A stretch of DNA of 64,000 nucleotides from Rahnella sp. AA (GCF_002834385.1 NZ_PITQ01000004.1:186001-250000), one strand, 5' to 3'; positions 28,076 to 38,646 are shown, counted from the first letter of the stretch. Made by a program: numbers and translations. Notes: a model not told the origin generated them from the letters alone.

Positions 28076-28322
28076 AAGCGGAGCCAGTTGCATCCTGCGT
28101 TTTTTGCAATAATCACATACATAAATCATACATCTAAGTGCATATATCTTATCAATGAATAGACGAAATATCCGTGGTAATGGCTTTATAGAATTGCTTT
28201 CAGTGTCCTAACGGGCGATAACATTTAGGACTCGGCCGCAAAGACACCAGCGAAGAATTAATTTCTACTCTGTTAATCAGTATTCCGGAACGCAAGCGTT
28301 GAACATCAAAGGAGTTTTTTAG

Positions 28323-28559
28323 ATGGGTATGATTAAAACGATTATCGTACTGGCCGTCATTTATGCAATTTTTCTGTTCTCAGGCTATGGCGTTACCGTC
28401 GGTAGCAGTGAGAATGCGGCTGGGCTCGGCCTGAAATGCCAATACTTAACGGCCAGAGGGCTGGTCAACTCGCAATATATCCACTCAGACAGCGGCGTGA
28501 TTGGTGTGGCAAATTGCCCTATTTTCAAAAAAGTGGGGGAAGTCGTCGACAATAAATAG
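28323..28559 (+). CDS. yobH: YobH family small protein
   Basis: A 78-residue protein with an N-terminal TM or uncleaved signal helix (about 4-20). It continues with the YobH core LFSGYGVTVGSSENAAGLGLKCQYLTARG and a C-terminal block GVIGVANCPIFKKVGEVVDN. Two Cys in the exported part could pair. AGGAG precedes the ATG at 28323. In E. coli yobH follows mgrB and precedes kdgR; kdgR is absent here. Function unknown. Confidence 0.88.
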   Translation: MGMIKTIIVLAVIYAIFLFSGYGVTVGSSENAAGLGLKCQYLTARGLVNSQYIHSDSGVIGVANCPIFKKVGEVVDNK

Positions 28560-28620
28560 CCGATATTTCTGCGCAGCATTCGATTGTCCGGCCCGCACAG
28601 GCGAGCCGGACAAATACAAA

Positions 28621-28866
28621 TCAGCTGTCGTGCTTTGTAAATTTCAATTCAATGAGAGAAATCGCTTTCTCAATAGCACGTTTAGTCACAGGATCAGCTC
28701 CGGCCGGATGTTTGCTGAAATCTATGCTTTTCAGCTGGTGAGACATTTTTTCACGCACTTCAGCTGGCGCAATAATTTCAATCACATCCAAAATTTGCTT
28801 AATCACCAGTTGGCATGCCACCAGATCAGATTCGATTTCCTGCTCTCTGTTTAAAGATTCGGACAT
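28621..28866 (-). CDS. Uncharacterised 81-residue helical protein
   Basis: Start at 28866 has AGGAG 7 nt upstream. The sequence is soluble and mostly helical ([35 protein letters not shown]), with a central Pro-containing loop. No signal peptide or TM segment. Convergent with yobH across a GC-rich inverted repeat (GTCCGGC / GCCGGAC, 28586-28612). I do not recognise a family. Confidence 0.65.
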   Translation of the reverse strand: MSESLNREQEIESDLVACQLVIKQILDVIEIIAPAEVREKMSHQLKSIDFSKHPAGADPVTKRAIEKAISLIELKFTKHDS

Positions 28867-29069
28867 GAGCTGCTCCTCAGATAACGGTCATTCATAAAAA
28901 TTATGGCCGCGAGGATATCATGCCCGCCGTCTAAATTCTCATCTCTGCCACTCCTGCCCTTTTCGCGTCGATTAATCCGCACAAATAAACAGCAAACGAA
29001 CGCCTGCTGCATGTTGTTAACCACACATCAGATCTATGCTTAATGTGATGACAAAAAAGGAGAAGCGCT

Positions 29070-29261
29070 ATGTTCGCACTGGTTTTGACTATTTGTTATC
29101 TGGGCGGAGGATGTGAAGACTTCGTCGTAGATGCCTTTAATACTCAGAAACAATGCACGATGGCTATGCATGAGCAGGGCTTGCGTCAGGCTGGCTGTTA
29201 TCCTGTCGAAGAATTTATCGATGGTTACTGGATCCCCGCACACGAAAATGCCAGCTTCTGA
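29070..29261 (+). CDS. yebW: YebW family small protein (DUF1482)
   Basis: A 63-residue protein near-identical in layout to E. coli YebW: FALVLTICYLGGGCEDFVVDAFNT, a conserved Cys, MHEQGLRQAGCYPVEEFIDGYW, and an acidic end. AGGAG is placed before the ATG. Four Cys residues suggest disulfides if exported, but the N-terminal hydrophobic stretch is short. Function unknown. Confidence 0.9.
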   Translation: MFALVLTICYLGGGCEDFVVDAFNTQKQCTMAMHEQGLRQAGCYPVEEFIDGYWIPAHENASF

Positions 29262-29388
29262 TCGGGTGTGAGCTCTTTCGCAGAGCAGTAACAAAAGTCT
29301 CATAAAGATTGCTAAAGTGTCAGAAGAGCGGTATGAATATCCTGTTACTCATTGATATTTAACCATATTAACAGGGCAGGAAATGGCA

Positions 29389-31029
29389 ATGACGATACGT
29401 AAAACTTATGGCTGCTTTAAGAAACTTCCCCTCGCAGTCCTTCTTTCCAGTGCCTTCCTGGCACCTTTTGCCAGCTACGCGGCGGTCGTTCCCGCGGGTG
29501 TTGAACTGGCAGCAAAACAAGAAATTGTGCGCAATAACGGGAGTGAACCCGCTTCTCTCGATCCCCACAAAGTGGAAAGCGATGTTGAATTCAATATTCT
29601 GAGTGATCTGTTTGCAGGCCTGATAACCATTGATAGCAAGGGCGATGCACAACCTTCGCTGGCCGGCAGTTGGGAGACGAAAGATCAGAAAACCTGGGTT
29701 TTCCATTTACGGCCGGGCATCGTCTGGTCTGACGGTTCAGCAATTACCGCACAGGACGTTGTTTTCAGCTGGCAGCGTTTGATTGACCCCAAAACCGCAT
29801 CACCCTATGAAAGTTATCTGGGCAGCATGCACGTCCTCAATGCCAACGATATCATCGCCGGCAAGAAAACCGCTGACCAGTTAGGCATCAAAGCTCTGGA
29901 TAAACAAACGCTGGAAATTACCCTCGACCAGCCACTTTCCTATTTCCTCGGTATGCTGGCGCACCCTTCCCTTTCTCCGATCAGTCAGACCGATGTCGAA
30001 AAGTTTGGTGATAAGTGGACGCAGCCCGGTAATCTCGTCAGCAGCGGGCCTTTTAAACTGGACACCTGGACGGTCAACGAACGTATCACTGCCGTGCGCA
30101 ACCCGAACTATTGGGATAACGCACACACCGTTATCAACAAAGTGACCTATTTGCCTATCGCATCCGGCACAGCGGATGTTAACCGTTACAAAGCGGGCGA
30201 GATTGACATTACCAATACCATTCCTGCCCCGCTGTTTGCCTCACTGAAAAAAGAACTGGGTTCACAGGTTCATGTCAGCCCTTATCTCGCGGTTTATTAC
30301 TACGCGATGAATACACAGAAGCCACCGTTCAACGATGTGCGCGTACGTAAGGCATTGAATCTGGCTATTGATAAATCGATCATCGCCGACAAAGTGCTCG
30401 GTCAGGGGCAAACCCCCGCCTGGCATCTGACTCCGGATAACACCGGTGGTTTTACGTTTGCCAAACCTAAAGAAGCCAGCCTGACGCAAGATCAGCGCAA
30501 TGAAGAAGCCAAAAAATTGCTGAAGGAAGCCGGTTTTGGTCCGGATCATCCGCTGAAATTCAATCTGCTATATAACACTTCAGAAGCGCATCAGCGTATC
30601 GCCATCGCAGCCGCGTCTATGTGGAAAAAGAATCTCGGCGTGGACGCCGTTTTGCAAAATCAGGAATGGAAAACCATGCTCGATACCATGCACCAGGGCA
30701 CCTATGAAGTGGTACGTTATGCCTGGATTGCCGATTACAACGAGCCGTCAACGTTCCTGAATACACTACGCACCGGTAACAGCGAAAACACACCGAAGTT
30801 CGCGAATGCCGCTTATGATAAGGCGCTGAACGATGCATTGAACGCAACGGATAAAGCGGATGTTGGAAAAGCCTATCAGCAGGCAGAACAGGTTCTGACA
30901 GAACAGTCGCCGGTGATCCCGTTGTATCACTACGTGAGCACCCGCCTGGTGAAACCTTACGTCGGCGGGTTCAACGACAACCTGCTCAATTATATCTACA
31001 CCAAAGATTTGTACGTCATCAAGCACTAA
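29389..31029 (+). CDS. OppA-like periplasmic peptide-binding protein (orphan)
   Basis: A 546-residue SBP_bac_5 family protein, about the size of OppA and MppA, with a signal peptide (about 1-29, ending ASYA) and mature start AVVPAGVELAAKQEI. Conserved OppA blocks: VRNNGSEPASLDPHKVES, WSDGSAITAQDVVFSWQRLIDP, NNQKPPFNDVRVRKAL-type (NTQKPPFNDVRVRKALNLAID), LLYNTSEAHQRIAIAAASMWKKN and the C-terminal LYVIKH. The ATG at 29389 is preferred because AGG is 8-9 nt away. No oppBCDF genes lie beside it, so it likely feeds a permease encoded elsewhere, as MppA does. Ligand unknown. Confidence 0.85.
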   Translation: MTIRKTYGCFKKLPLAVLLSSAFLAPFASYAAVVPAGVELAAKQEIVRNNGSEPASLDPHKVESDVEFNILSDLFAGLITIDSKGDAQPSLAGSWETKDQKTWVFHLRPGIVWSDGSAITAQDVVFSWQRLIDPKTASPYESYLGSMHVLNANDIIAGKKTADQLGIKALDKQTLEITLDQPLSYFLGMLAHPSLSPISQTDVEKFGDKWTQPGNLVSSGPFKLDTWTVNERITAVRNPNYWDNAHTVINKVTYLPIASGTADVNRYKAGEIDITNTIPAPLFASLKKELGSQVHVSPYLAVYYYAMNTQKPPFNDVRVRKALNLAIDKSIIADKVLGQGQTPAWHLTPDNTGGFTFAKPKEASLTQDQRNEEAKKLLKEAGFGPDHPLKFNLLYNTSEAHQRIAIAAASMWKKNLGVDAVLQNQEWKTMLDTMHQGTYEVVRYAWIADYNEPSTFLNTLRTGNSENTPKFANAAYDKALNDALNATDKADVGKAYQQAEQVLTEQSPVIPLYHYVSTRLVKPYVGGFNDNLLNYIYTKDLYVIKH

Positions 31030-31043
31030 CGCGTTGTACTCAG

Positions 31044-31067
31044 GTCCTTCCGGCCAGCACGCCGGAA
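31044..31067. terminator. GC-rich hairpin after the oppA-like gene
   Basis: Perfect 9-bp stem CCTTCCGGC / GCCGGAAGG with a 6-nt loop, 15 nt past the stop. No T run follows, so it may act in mRNA 3'-end protection rather than intrinsic termination. Confidence 0.45.
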
Positions 31068-31166
31068 GGAACCCACGTCCCCCTTCCCACCCGATCTTAT
31101 CCCGCCTACTTGCCACACGCGACGCAGATGGTAGATTGTACGTAAATCACACAAACGGGAGCTGTT

Positions 31167-31382
31167 ATGAAATTCTCGGAAAGTGAGATCCAACCGCTTT
31201 GGGATGAAGTGGCGCGTATTATCGGTGATGGCGTGATTCAGATGCGCCACAGAGGGGAGCCTCTGAGCGCCGGTGCGCTGATTGGTTATCTCAATGAACA
31301 ACTGGCCTGCGCGACGGGCGTTCAGCGTCGCATTTTACTTGGCGCAGCCATCAATATGTTGAAAACAGATCGCCGTTCCTGA
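31167..31382 (+). CDS. Small regulator-like protein, possibly YmgB/AriR family
   Basis: A 71-residue soluble helical protein. It shows the pattern IIGDGVIQMRHRGEPLSAGALIGYL followed by a helix ending ILLGAAINML, reminiscent of the YmgB/AriR connector proteins (helix, 'G-x-P-L/V-s-x-x-x-I-i-x-x-L', helix). GGGAGCTGTT lies before the ATG. AriR-type proteins influence Rcs signalling, acid resistance and biofilm in E. coli. The resemblance is weak and was not checked by search. Confidence 0.5.
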   Translation: MKFSESEIQPLWDEVARIIGDGVIQMRHRGEPLSAGALIGYLNEQLACATGVQRRILLGAAINMLKTDRRS

Positions 31383-31450
31383 ACTGAAAGCAAAACAAAT
31401 CCTCGCAGCCTTTTCGGGCAACGAGTCACGGATAATTTATTCGATTACCG

Positions 31451-31738
31451 TCACTTAGGCTGCGCTGCACGTCCCTGCGCAAATAAGAAAATGCGCTGCG
31501 TAATATCATCTGCGCCGAGAATATTCCCTTTCTGTTCCAGATTTGCTTTGGCGTACGCCACGTCATGAGCCTGGTCCACCATGCTGATCACTCGATCGCG
31601 CGTCGGTTTATCCAGAATGCCCAGCAATGTGGTCAAAATTGCCTGATAAGCATTTGAAGCATAAGTCAGTTGTCTCTCACGTTGTTCCAGCGCGTCAATG
31701 CGAACCATCAGGGCCTGCAATTGTTCTTGATGCGTCAT
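31451..31738 (-). CDS. Uncharacterised 95-residue coiled-coil-type protein
   Basis: ATG at 31738 with AAGGA 8 nt upstream (a GTG 18 nt earlier is possible). The N-terminal third is an amphipathic Gln/Leu-rich helix (QEQLQALMVRIDALEQRERQL), followed by LTTLLGILDKPTRDRVISMVDQ. Cytoplasmic, no TM segment. No family recognised. The leader holds a hairpin (TAACCGG at 31768-31774 with CCGGTTA at 31798-31804, plus an inner CGAAAA/TTTTCG). Confidence 0.62.
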   Translation of the reverse strand: MTHQEQLQALMVRIDALEQRERQLTYASNAYQAILTTLLGILDKPTRDRVISMVDQAHDVAYAKANLEQKGNILGADDITQRIFLFAQGRAAQPK

Positions 31739-32060
31739 AGCGGCATCCTTCTTCACGGGTGGAAAATAACCGGAAACAGCGAAAAAAGAAATTTTCGCCG
31801 GTTACTGATATTAAGTTTAGCAGACTTAAAAAAAGTGAAGTGCCCGGCCACTGCGGTACAAAGTAAACCTTTGTTCAATGAGCCGTTAACCGGTTCAGCA
31901 GTTGTAACCAGCACTTATCCCAAACGACCCGCTGTACGGGGGGTTTTATGGCACATTGCGTAACACCCGCAGTACCTGCTTACAGATAGCAAAATGACAA
32001 GCCAGGGCCTGTTATGACACTTTCTGCCACAGCACTAATTGTTCATTTAGGGGAAATCAG

Positions 32061-32270
32061 GTGAAAAATACACTCTTCGGCGCTGTCATTTGCAGCATGT
32101 TGTTGATGAGTTCGTTTGCCCAGGCAGCAGGCTGCCTGAAGGGCGCAGTTGTGGGAGGCGTTGCGGGACATCTGAAACATCACGCGGTCATCGGTGCGGT
32201 GGCGGGTTGCGCTATCGGGCATCATCTTGCCGCGCAGGAAAAGAAACAGCAGACAGCCGCAGCAAAATAG
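32061..32270 (+). CDS. Small exported glycine-zipper protein
   Basis: A 69-residue protein from a GTG start with GGGGA 7 nt upstream. It has a clean signal peptide (about 1-22, ending FAQAA) and a Gly/Ala-rich glycine zipper (CLKGAVVGGVAGHLKHHAVIG) with the mirrored GAVAGCAIGHH, then a Gln/Lys tail. Two Cys flank the zipper. Similar small exported zipper proteins are stress-induced in enterobacteria. No named homologue recognised. Confidence 0.68.
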   Translation: MKNTLFGAVICSMLLMSSFAQAAGCLKGAVVGGVAGHLKHHAVIGAVAGCAIGHHLAAQEKKQQTAAAK

Positions 32271-32315
32271 GCCATATCTGTCAGGGCAGATTAATGCCCT
32301 GATATCACATGAAAA

Positions 32316-33896
32316 TTACTCCGGAGAAACGACCACGCGGTTACGGCCATCTTGTTTCGCTTTGTACAACGCTTCGTCAGCTTTTTTCAGCGATGTATCC
32401 GGTTCGCCTTGCAGATAGTGCCAGTGCGCCACGCCCAGCGAAATTGTGATTGGCCGTATACCCGGCAGCACCAGGTTCTCCACATTTTCGCGAAGACGTT
32501 CGGCAATCATTTCGGCTTCAGCCAGCGCAGTACCCGTCAGCAGTACCAGGAACTCTTCCCCTCCCACACGGCACAAAATGTCACTTTCACGCGCATTATG
32601 GCGGATCTGTTCAGCCAGAGATTTAATCACTTCATCCCCGACATCATGCCCGTAGGAATCATTGATGGACTTAAAGTGATCAATATCGAGTGCAATCACC
32701 GAAAACTGCTGGCGTAGTTGTACGACAGATTCCAGCGTCATCGCCAGCCCGCGTCGGTTAAACAGCCCGGTCATCGGATCGGTCTGTGTTTCAAACTTGA
32801 GCTTACCGATCTTCTTCTGCAACAAATTGATACCCATAAGCAACGCACGTTTTAGCTGCGTCGATTCGAAATACCATGAAGGTATTTCACGAATATTGGT
32901 CGAAATATCGGGTTTATCCATTTCATTTGCACTTCGCGCCAGCAACCACAACGGCCGCGCAATCATCCGTGAAAAGAGCCAGACGCAGACCAGCGTTAAC
33001 AGCGCCAGCGGAGTCAGATGTTTGAGTACTTTGACCATCAGGCCTTCCAGTGGCCTGAGCGTCGCGTCAGTAGGCCGCTGAGTGACAATTTCCCAGCCGG
33101 ATGATGGAACAACAGCGTATCCAGCAAGCATTGCCTGCCCGGCCAGGTTAGTTACCATCAGGCTGCCATTCGAATGTTTTCTTACGGCTTCCGTTACGGG
33201 CCGTGGCTTCACAATCTCACCGATGCGGCTGGCATCAGGGTGATAAAGAATACGGCGCTCATTGTCGAGCACGGCGATATAAGACCCATCCCGGTAATAA
33301 TGTTCGCCCAGCAGTTCGTTCAGAATGCTTTTCTGGCGCAGATAAATCGTCCCGGCGATATAACCCAGGTATTTGCCCTCAGGGGTTACAATAGGGGTCG
33401 AAATCACAATCACCAGATTCTGAGCGACAGAGATATAAGGTTTACTGATCAGCGGCCGCCGCTCTTTAAGCGCTTCAAGTGCGCCGGGGGTTCGCAGAAT
33501 ATGTCCAACCAGTTGCAGGCTATCAGGCGAGGTCGCCAAAATCTTGCCTTGCGCATTTGTCAGCACTACCGAGTTAAAACTGTCGGTCTGATATTTCAGC
33601 CGCGCCGTTTCCGACTGCAGGATTTCGGGATCGTCAAAATGGCTCGCGGCAATGACACTGCTGTAGGCAAGCTGTTTCTGCATGCTTTTTAGAAACTGTT
33701 CGGTGCTGGCCGCCAGTTTCGTCGCGTAAACGCGGTTCTCTTCGAGCGTATTGTCGATAAGTAACTGGCGCTGCACGCGATAGCTGGCATAAAAGCTGTT
33801 TGCGAGCGTCACGAAAGCGCTCATCACAGCCAGAATCAGAATCAGACGCCGCAGGTCAATACGGAACAAAGAGCTGGTAAGGAGTGCGCGTAACAA
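32316..33896 (-). CDS. Membrane diguanylate cyclase with periplasmic Cache sensor
   Basis: A 526-residue inner-membrane enzyme. N-terminal TM helix (about 16-36), periplasmic dCache-type domain (YKYQTDSFNSVVLTNAQGKIL-like region through SSGWEIVTQRP), second TM helix (about 290-312), then a linker and GGDEF domain. The active site is RVGGEEF (an allowed GGEEF variant), with the substrate block TDPMTGLFNRRGL. An inhibitory I-site RESD lies five residues before it. A TTG start at 33896 with AGGA upstream is likely. Predicted to make c-di-GMP in response to a small external ligand; product feedback is expected. Confidence 0.88.
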   Translation of the reverse strand: MLRALLTSSLFRIDLRRLILILAVMSAFVTLANSFYASYRVQRQLLIDNTLEENRVYATKLAASTEQFLKSMQKQLAYSSVIAASHFDDPEILQSETARLKYQTDSFNSVVLTNAQGKILATSPDSLQLVGHILRTPGALEALKERRPLISKPYISVAQNLVIVISTPIVTPEGKYLGYIAGTIYLRQKSILNELLGEHYYRDGSYIAVLDNERRILYHPDASRIGEIVKPRPVTEAVRKHSNGSLMVTNLAGQAMLAGYAVVPSSGWEIVTQRPTDATLRPLEGLMVKVLKHLTPLALLTLVCVWLFSRMIARPLWLLARSANEMDKPDISTNIREIPSWYFESTQLKRALLMGINLLQKKIGKLKFETQTDPMTGLFNRRGLAMTLESVVQLRQQFSVIALDIDHFKSINDSYGHDVGDEVIKSLAEQIRHNARESDILCRVGGEEFLVLLTGTALAEAEMIAERLRENVENLVLPGIRPITISLGVAHWHYLQGEPDTSLKKADEALYKAKQDGRNRVVVSPE

Positions 33897-34194
33897 AAAG
33901 TCAGTCCTGTGGTAAAAAGTGGCTCATATGTAACACCACAGCCCCAGAGGCACAATAAGGGCGAAAGAATAAACCATTATCCACCTGAATCCGCAGAGAA
34001 AAATGTTCACCCACGGCATCACACTTAAATCAAATTATTGATATTTTTACGATTAACCCAAATTCGTATTTAGGTCAGCCTTCCTTTTTCTGATGCTCTT
34101 TTAACTCAAAATATCAATTCTCTTGCGATAGGTCATTGCCTGGATAATCGCTATATGATTTATTATATAACGCTTGTTTGATGAGGATATTGGA

Positions 34195-34521
34195 ATGCAA
34201 AACCATTTTGGGAAAGGGCTAAAAGCGGGCCTGTCTGCAGAGAGCGCGTGGCCTGCATCAAAGGTATCCGGTTATTGTAAAGAGTATCTGCGCGGCTTTG
34301 TTCTGGGATATGCCCATAACCTGGCCCAGATCACCGGAGATGACAACACAGCGGCTTTTGAAGCTGGCGTATTGTCGCGCAATTACAGCCTGGACAAAGA
34401 CCTTGTCGCTGAATTTTTTTCCGCCAGCGCTAAACACCCGTCAAGGGCATTTTTCCTTGTGGGCTACGAAGGGATTGCCCAAAACCCTGACGATATCTTC
34501 CCGAAAAAACCCGCCAGTTAA
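34195..34521 (+). CDS. yghW: DUF2623 family protein YghW
   Basis: A 108-residue protein with the YghW signature NHFGKGLKAGLSAESAW, then YCKEYLRGFVLGYAHNL, FEAGVLSRNYSLDKDLVAEFF and RAFFLVGYEG. The ATG at 34195 with GAGG upstream matches the E. coli start (MNNHFGKGL). It is slightly longer than E. coli (95). No TM or signal. In E. coli yghW sits next to the hyb hydrogenase genes, so its location here is different. Function unknown. Confidence 0.88.
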   Translation: MQNHFGKGLKAGLSAESAWPASKVSGYCKEYLRGFVLGYAHNLAQITGDDNTAAFEAGVLSRNYSLDKDLVAEFFSASAKHPSRAFFLVGYEGIAQNPDDIFPKKPAS

Positions 34522-34676
34522 TTAAAGAGGGAAGACGGCTCGCCCTCTCTGCCTGCCTTGCTACAAGACGCTGTTCTTATCCTCATCGGGCATTTTAATA
34601 ATTTCATAAGAACTTCAGGCTTATAATTCAGCGGTAGTACCCCTCCATCTAGTTAATATTTTTGTCCATTTCATTT

Positions 34677-34703
34677 GCCCGTCGTTAACGCGGGCTTTTT
34701 TTT
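34677..34703 (+). terminator. Rho-independent terminator
   Basis: Stem GCCCG / CGGGC with a 9-nt loop and eight T residues. It is 155 nt after yghW; the intervening bases (34522-34676) show no gene. Confidence 0.6.
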
Positions 34704-34756
34704 GCCTGAAATCTGGGCATTCTGACGGGCAGGCTGGAGAAAAGGTAAAGCGCAGG

Positions 34757-34785
34757 TAAAAAAAACGGAGGCATTCAGCCCCCGT
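34757..34785 (-). terminator. Rho-independent terminator of icd
   Basis: On the minus strand, stem ACGGGGGC / GCCTCCGT with a TGAAT loop followed by eight T residues, 24 nt past the icd stop. Confidence 0.8.
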
Positions 34786-34808
34786 GGTTTATTCCAACAA
34801 ATCAGCCA

Positions 34809-36062
34809 TTACATATTGGCGATCATGTCGTCGGCAAACTCGCTACATTTCCGCAGCTTAGCGCCTTCCATCAGACGTTCAAAATCGTAAGTCACAGTTT
34901 TGTTGGCGATAGCGCCTTCCATGCCTTTCACGATCAGGTCTGCGGCTTCGAACCATTCCATATGACGCAACATCATTTCTGCGGACAGAATGATTGAGCC
35001 AGGGTTCACTTTGTCCTGACCGGCATATTTCGGTGCAGTACCGTGAGTGGCTTCGAACAGTGCGCAATCAGAGCCGATGTTCGCACCCGGGGCGATACCA
35101 ATGCCGCCAACCTGCGCCGCCAGGGCGTCGGAGATGTAGTCACCGTTCAGGTTCATACAGGCGATAACGTCGTATTCAGCCGGACGCAGCAGGATCTGTT
35201 GCAGGAATGCGTCAGCGATAACGTCTTTAATAATGATGTCTTTGCCGTTGTTCGGGTTCTTGATTTTCACCCACGGGCCGCCGTCGATCAGCTCGCCGCC
35301 GAACTCTTCACGCGCCAGCTGGTAGCCCCAATCCTTGAAGGCACCTTCGGTGAACTTCATGATGTTGCCTTTATGAACCAGCGTCAGGGAGTCACGGTCA
35401 TTGGTGATGGTGTATTCAATCGCCGCACGAACCAGGCGTTTGGTGCCTTCTTCTGAGCAAGGTTTGATACCAATACCACATTCCTGCGGGAAACGGATTT
35501 TCTTCACGCCCATTTCGTCTTGCAGGAACTTGATGACTTTGTCCGCTTCAGCAGAACCGGCTTTCCACTCGATACCTGCATAGATATCTTCGGAGTTTTC
35601 ACGGAAGATCACCATGTCGGTATCTTCAGGACGTTTAACCGGGCTTGGTGTGCCGGTGTAATAACGAACCGGACGCAGACAAATGTACAGGTCGAGTTGC
35701 TGGCGAAGTGCCACGTTCAGGGAGCGAATGCCGCCGCCAACCGGAGTGGTCAGTGGGCCTTTGATAGCAACACGGTAATCACGGATCAGGTCCAGAGTTT
35801 CTTCTGGCAGCCATACGTCCTTGCCGTACAGTTCTACGGATTTCTCGCCGGTGTAGATTTCCATCCAGGAGATTTTACGCTCGCCTTTGTAGGCTTTCTG
35901 AACAGCCGCATCAACGACTTTGATCATGGCAGGCGTTACGTCAACACCGATGCCATCACCTTCGATAAATGGGATAACAGGATTATTAGGAATGACCAGT
36001 TTACCCTGAGCGTCTACTGTAATCTTTTTACCTTCAGCCGGAACAACTACTTTGCTTTCCAT
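34809..36062 (-). CDS. icd: NADP-dependent isocitrate dehydrogenase
   Basis: TCA-cycle enzyme converting isocitrate to 2-oxoglutarate with NADPH; 417 residues (E. coli 416). The start at 36062 ([13 protein letters not shown]) has AAGGAGAGG upstream. Substrate block [13 protein letters not shown] contains the regulatory Ser phosphorylated by AceK. Metal ligands lie in [16 protein letters not shown], and NADP specificity residues in [16 protein letters not shown]. In E. coli the 3' end of icd is the e14 attachment site; the 3' end here looks intact with no adjacent prophage. Confidence 0.97.
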   Translation of the reverse strand: MESKVVVPAEGKKITVDAQGKLVIPNNPVIPFIEGDGIGVDVTPAMIKVVDAAVQKAYKGERKISWMEIYTGEKSVELYGKDVWLPEETLDLIRDYRVAIKGPLTTPVGGGIRSLNVALRQQLDLYICLRPVRYYTGTPSPVKRPEDTDMVIFRENSEDIYAGIEWKAGSAEADKVIKFLQDEMGVKKIRFPQECGIGIKPCSEEGTKRLVRAAIEYTITNDRDSLTLVHKGNIMKFTEGAFKDWGYQLAREEFGGELIDGGPWVKIKNPNNGKDIIIKDVIADAFLQQILLRPAEYDVIACMNLNGDYISDALAAQVGGIGIAPGANIGSDCALFEATHGTAPKYAGQDKVNPGSIILSAEMMLRHMEWFEAADLIVKGMEGAIANKTVTYDFERLMEGAKLRKCSEFADDMIANM

Positions 36063-36188
36063 TAACCTCTCCTTCGAGCGCATTTTTGTTAAAAATTTGT
36101 AAGATGCCGGTCGATATTACTCGAATATTTCACGCTAGCCAATCCGAAACATTTTTCAAGTATAATGCGCTAATTCTCTCTAACTTCA

Positions 36189-36821
36189 ATGCCTATGAAC
36201 CCGCTATCTTTTAAAAATCACAACGTTAAACGTTTCAGCAAAAGGCCTGTTAAAGCACAATCTGCCCCAAAAGGGCCCAGAAAGGTGATTCTTTTCAATA
36301 AACCGTTTGATGTACTGCCACAATTCACTGATGAAGCGGGTCGGACCACACTTAAAAATTACATTTCATTAACAGATGTTTATGCCGCCGGACGCCTCGA
36401 CCGGGACAGTGAAGGTTTACTGGTGCTGACCAACGATGGCAAACTGCAGGCAGAACTGACACAGCCAGGTAAGCGTACCGGCAAAATTTATTACGTACAG
36501 GTCGAGGGAGTGCCGGATACCGCCGCCGTCGAAGCATTACGCCACGGTATCACGCTCAAAGATGGTCCCACCCTGCCCGCCGGTGCCGAAATTGTCGGTG
36601 AGCCGGAATGGCTCTGGCCGCGCAATCCGCCGATCCGCGAGCGTAAAGCCATCCCGACAACCTGGTTAAAAATTACGTTGTACGAGGGAAGAAACCGTCA
36701 GGTTCGCCGCATGACAGCACACGTTGGTTTCCCGACGTTACGCCTGATCCGCTACAGCATGGGCGAATTTACCCTCGGCGACTTACAACCCGGCCAATGG
36801 AAGGAGATCCCGCATGTTTAA
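36189..36821 (+). CDS. rluE: 23S rRNA pseudouridine(2457) synthase RluE
   Basis: RsuA-family pseudouridine synthase; 210 residues (E. coli 217). The catalytic Asp is in [15 protein letters not shown], preceded by [13 protein letters not shown]. The C-terminal [21 protein letters not shown] block is conserved. An N-terminal basic tail replaces the S4 domain. It overlaps nudJ by 8 bp, so the two are co-translated, and is divergent from icd as in E. coli. Confidence 0.95.
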   Translation: MPMNPLSFKNHNVKRFSKRPVKAQSAPKGPRKVILFNKPFDVLPQFTDEAGRTTLKNYISLTDVYAAGRLDRDSEGLLVLTNDGKLQAELTQPGKRTGKIYYVQVEGVPDTAAVEALRHGITLKDGPTLPAGAEIVGEPEWLWPRNPPIRERKAIPTTWLKITLYEGRNRQVRRMTAHVGFPTLRLIRYSMGEFTLGDLQPGQWKEIPHV

Positions 36822-37260
36822 ACCACACGTCACCGTCGCCTGCGTCGTTCAGGCTCAGGGAAAGTTTCTGGTTGTTGAAGAAACCATTCACGGGAAAGTG
36901 ACCTGGAACCAACCGGCTGGCCATCTCGAAGCTGACGAAACGCTGGTCAGCGCAGCAAAACGCGAGCTGTACGAAGAAACCGGGATCCACGCCGAACCGC
37001 AATCTTTCCTCGGCTTGCATCAGTGGCAGGCGCCGGACGGCACGCCATTCCTGCGCTTCGCGTTTGTGATTGATTTGCCAGAAATTCTGGACACCGCGCC
37101 ACAGGATGACGATATCGATCAGTGCCGCTGGGTCAGTGCCGAAGACATTATCGGATCGTCTCAGTTACGCTCACCGCTGGTGGCGGAAAGCATCCGCTGT
37201 TATCAGAAATCCCCGCGTTACCCTCTGGAAATTCTGCACAATTTTAATCTGCCGGAGTAA
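36814..37260 (+). CDS. nudJ: Nudix phosphatase NudJ
   Basis: A 148-residue Nudix enzyme; E. coli NudJ hydrolyses nucleoside tri- and diphosphates and HMP-PP. The Nudix box is complete: [20 protein letters not shown] followed by TGI. Begins [12 protein letters not shown] as in E. coli. It starts within the last codons of rluE. The next gene, mnmA, is 221 nt downstream with a likely own promoter. Confidence 0.95.
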   Translation: MFKPHVTVACVVQAQGKFLVVEETIHGKVTWNQPAGHLEADETLVSAAKRELYEETGIHAEPQSFLGLHQWQAPDGTPFLRFAFVIDLPEILDTAPQDDDIDQCRWVSAEDIIGSSQLRSPLVAESIRCYQKSPRYPLEILHNFNLPE

Positions 37261-37460
37261 GCGCGCAGAAAAAGTCTTTCGCACCGGTTGTTGCCTACTG
37301 TGAATCAGCAATGCAGCAACCGGCCTGACGTGATAAAATTTCGCGCTTCAGTATTTACGTAGTACCTCTCTGTTCGGGTTTCTGTGGTGTTTTTGTTGCG
37401 CGCGGCCTTCATCCTCGTGGGACAAGCATCAGAAAAACACCGTCAGTACCGGACAATTAA

Positions 37461-38591
<1,131 letters not shown>

Positions 38592-38616
38592 TACAGCGCC
38601 AGCAGGTGTATGAAAA

Positions 38617-38646
38617 CGGGACGCTTTCGGGCGTCCCGCTTTTTTT
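38617..38646 (+). terminator. Rho-independent terminator after mnmA
   Basis: Stem CGGGACGC / GCGTCCCG with a 6-nt loop, then a T run. Confidence 0.85.

Noticed and set aside
34618-34660. tRNA-like D-arm string (TTCAGCGGTAGTAC) before a T-run terminator
   Set aside because: No anticodon stem, T-arm or acceptor pairing could be built around it; taken as chance similarity.
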